Below, in pieces: positions 5,802-7,080 of a stretch of 7,080 nt of DNA. The stretch lies in NCBI GenBank assembly GCA_903854075.1, contig CAINVI010000183.1, forward strand, positions 1 to 7,080. Direction: 5' to 3'. Numbering within the stretch: position 1 is the stretch's first letter; every line of letters starts with the position of its first letter. The position numbers were made by a program, and so were the translations under genes. This stretch comes from Candidatus Pollutiaquabacter sp. (lineage in GTDB: Bacteria; Bacteroidota; Bacteroidia; AKYH767-A; 2013-40CM-41-45). Under the pieces are notes generated by a model. The model was not told the DNA's origin. It ran no database searches and saw only the letters and a list, made by a program, of their open reading frames with translations.

Positions 5802-6533
5802 ATGCGGAATTTCCTTTACCTGGCCGTACTAACGGTACTGTTTTCTTGTAGATCCCTGGCTCCCAACCGAATACTGGTTACCCGGGAGGAGTTTCCGGTC
5901 TTGGCCGATTCCCTAAATTCTACCGGCCCTTACGTGCTTTCTCCGTTTGACAAATTGGACCTGAATATCTACAGCAACGATGGATTCAAGCTGGTCGATA
6001 TTACTAATCCTAATTATTCAGTTAGTAAAGAAAAGGTTGAATATGTGCTGAATGAAAAAGGCGACGTAAAGCTTCCGGTTATCGGTTATGTGAACTTACT
6101 CGGACTCACTGTGGAGCAATCGGAGCGACTCCTGGAGACCAAATATGAACGTTATTTCAATCAACCGTATGTAAACCTGAAAGTCCTGAACCGCACCGCA
6201 ATCGTGTTCATGGGAGATGGTCAGGCACAGCTGATACAGTTACAGCACGAGAACACGACACTTTTTGAAGTTTTGGCAGCAGCCGGCGGCATCACTGAAT
6301 TAGCTAAAGCTTACCGAATAAAAATCATCCGCGGCGATGTCAAACATCCCGTAGTTTACCATGCTGACGTATCGAGTATTGAGGGAATACGCGACGGAAA
6401 TATCAAAATAATGTCTAACGACATTATTCACGTAGAAGCGATACCTAATTACGGTGGCCGTATATACGAACGATTGTTCCCGATCATTGGTCTGGCAACA
6501 ACGACCCTGTTAATTTTAAATCTGCTGAAATAA
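5802..6533 (+). CDS. Wza-like polysaccharide export lipoprotein
   Basis: This is an outer-membrane auxiliary (OPX/Wza) family protein, which forms the exit channel for capsular or exopolysaccharide. At 243 aa it is much shorter than E. coli Wza (about 380), as is common in Bacteroidota. The signal peptide ends in the lipobox LFSC with Cys16. The polysaccharide-export domain covers about 42-128 (YVLSPFDKLDLNIYS near its start; LNEKGDVKLPVIGYVNLLGLTVEQSE in the core). One SLBB-like domain follows at about 132-185 (FEVLAAAGGITELAKAYRIKIIRG, 155-178). The C-terminus (about 224-242, LFPIIGLATTTLLILNLL) is a single hydrophobic helix, which could span the membrane in place of the Wza C-terminal amphipathic barrel helix. 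The gene is followed 8 nt later by its inner-membrane partner, so the two are one transcript. Confidence 0.9.
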   Translation: MRNFLYLAVLTVLFSCRSLAPNRILVTREEFPVLADSLNSTGPYVLSPFDKLDLNIYSNDGFKLVDITNPNYSVSKEKVEYVLNEKGDVKLPVIGYVNLLGLTVEQSERLLETKYERYFNQPYVNLKVLNRTAIVFMGDGQAQLIQLQHENTTLFEVLAAAGGITELAKAYRIKIIRGDVKHPVVYHADVSSIEGIRDGNIKIMSNDIIHVEAIPNYGGRIYERLFPIIGLATTTLLILNLLK

Positions 6534-6541
6534 ACAGGAAC

Positions 6542-7080
6542 ATGGCCAAGAAGAAAATTTCGAATCTTAACGAGGAGTTTGAACCCAAGCTGTTCAGTAT
6601 TATCGCCCGTAGGTATGCCTTCCTGCTGGCGATTTTACTACTCGGTTCCATGCTTTCCGCCTTCCTCTACCTTCGGTATACACAGCCCACCTATCAATCA
6701 CATTCCATCATCAAGATTGGAACAGTGAACAATGCAAATGCTGTCTTCAATTATCAGAACCCGCAGATCAACGATCTGTTGGGCATGAATCAGCTGGCCG
6801 GTGATGTCGAGTTGCTTCGCTCCAGGATTATGCTTTCACGTGTCATTTCAAAAATGCCGTTGAGAGTCAGCTACTACTCTAGAGGTAATGTGTTGGACAA
6901 CGAGGATTATCTGAATTCACCCTACGCGGTGGAATACACCTTGCTTGACTCTTCCCTACTTGGCACGCAATTTGAAATTAGTTTCAAAAACGAGACCACT
7001 TTTTCCATCAGTTACAATTATTTGGGTAGAAATACTGATGTGAACGGAAAAACCGACGCATGGATTACGGCAGATGGAAT
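6542..7080 (+). CDS. Wzz-domain chain-length/tyrosine-kinase protein, N-terminal part
   Basis: This is the inner-membrane polysaccharide co-polymerase that pairs with the Wza-like lipoprotein. Only the first 179 codons are inside the window; the frame is open to the right edge. After a basic cytoplasmic start (MAKKKISNLNEEFEPKLFSIIARRY) there is one transmembrane helix (about 25-45), then the Wzz-type periplasmic domain: QPTYQSHSIIKIG (48-60) and DVELLRSRIMLSRVISKMP (88-106), where this family characteristically has its SR-containing helix. In Bacteroidota such proteins usually continue into a second membrane helix and a cytoplasmic BY-kinase domain with Walker motifs and a C-terminal Tyr cluster, but that part is not visible, so kinase versus plain Wzz stays open. 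The ATG at 6542 lies 8 nt after the upstream stop codon, with AGGA directly in front. Confidence 0.87.
   Translation, partial: MAKKKISNLNEEFEPKLFSIIARRYAFLLAILLLGSMLSAFLYLRYTQPTYQSHSIIKIGTVNNANAVFNYQNPQINDLLGMNQLAGDVELLRSRIMLSRVISKMPLRVSYYSRGNVLDNEDYLNSPYAVEYTLLDSSLLGTQFEISFKNETTFSISYNYLGRNTDVNGKTDAWITADG

Overview
The window looks like a chromosomal segment of a Bacteroidota (Bacteroidetes) bacterium. Four things point there: the RecA sequence (an EHAFDRLYAQKLGV-type stretch and SQPDNGEQALEIADNLIRSGAIDIIVIDS), the PadR-regulator plus long PspC-domain protein pair, the tandem FkpA/Mip-like FKBP isomerases, and five gene starts each preceded by an octamer that fits the Bacteroidota -7 promoter element TAnnTTTG. 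I do not assign a lower taxon.

Layout, left to right. 1-467 (minus) is the N-terminal 155 codons of recA, cut by the left edge. 468-735 is non-coding and holds the recA promoter, overlapped by a dense cluster of ACAATC/GATTGT half-sites that includes a perfect 16-bp palindrome. 736-2771 (minus) is a two-gene operon: a 114-aa PadR repressor, then a 564-aa PspC-domain membrane protein that starts inside the PadR stop codon (ATGA overlap). Its promoter carries a near-palindrome across the -7 element, a candidate autoregulatory operator. 2772-2946 is AT-rich intergenic DNA with a strong rho-independent terminator (about 2896-2923) for the next operon. 2947-4416 (minus) encodes two paralogous FKBP-type peptidyl-prolyl isomerases in tandem. 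The first-transcribed has a standard cleavable signal peptide; the second has a lipoprotein-like one. 4417-4498 is a compact divergent promoter region. 4499-7080 (plus) starts an exopolysaccharide locus: a GT4-type glycosyltransferase, a Wza-like polysaccharide export lipoprotein, and the beginning of a Wzz/Wzc-like chain-length or tyrosine-kinase protein cut by the right edge.

Functionally there are three unlinked themes: DNA recombination and repair (recA), envelope stress and envelope protein folding (PadR-PspC and the FKBPs), and surface polysaccharide synthesis and export. The last gene pair, export lipoprotein followed 8 nt later by the Wzz-domain protein, is the standard outer-membrane/inner-membrane pair of Wzy-dependent export.

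I see no tRNA, rRNA, CRISPR array, insertion sequence or phage gene, and no convincing undescribed multi-gene system. The most useful leads are regulatory: the palindrome cluster on the recA promoter and the candidate PadR autoregulatory site.
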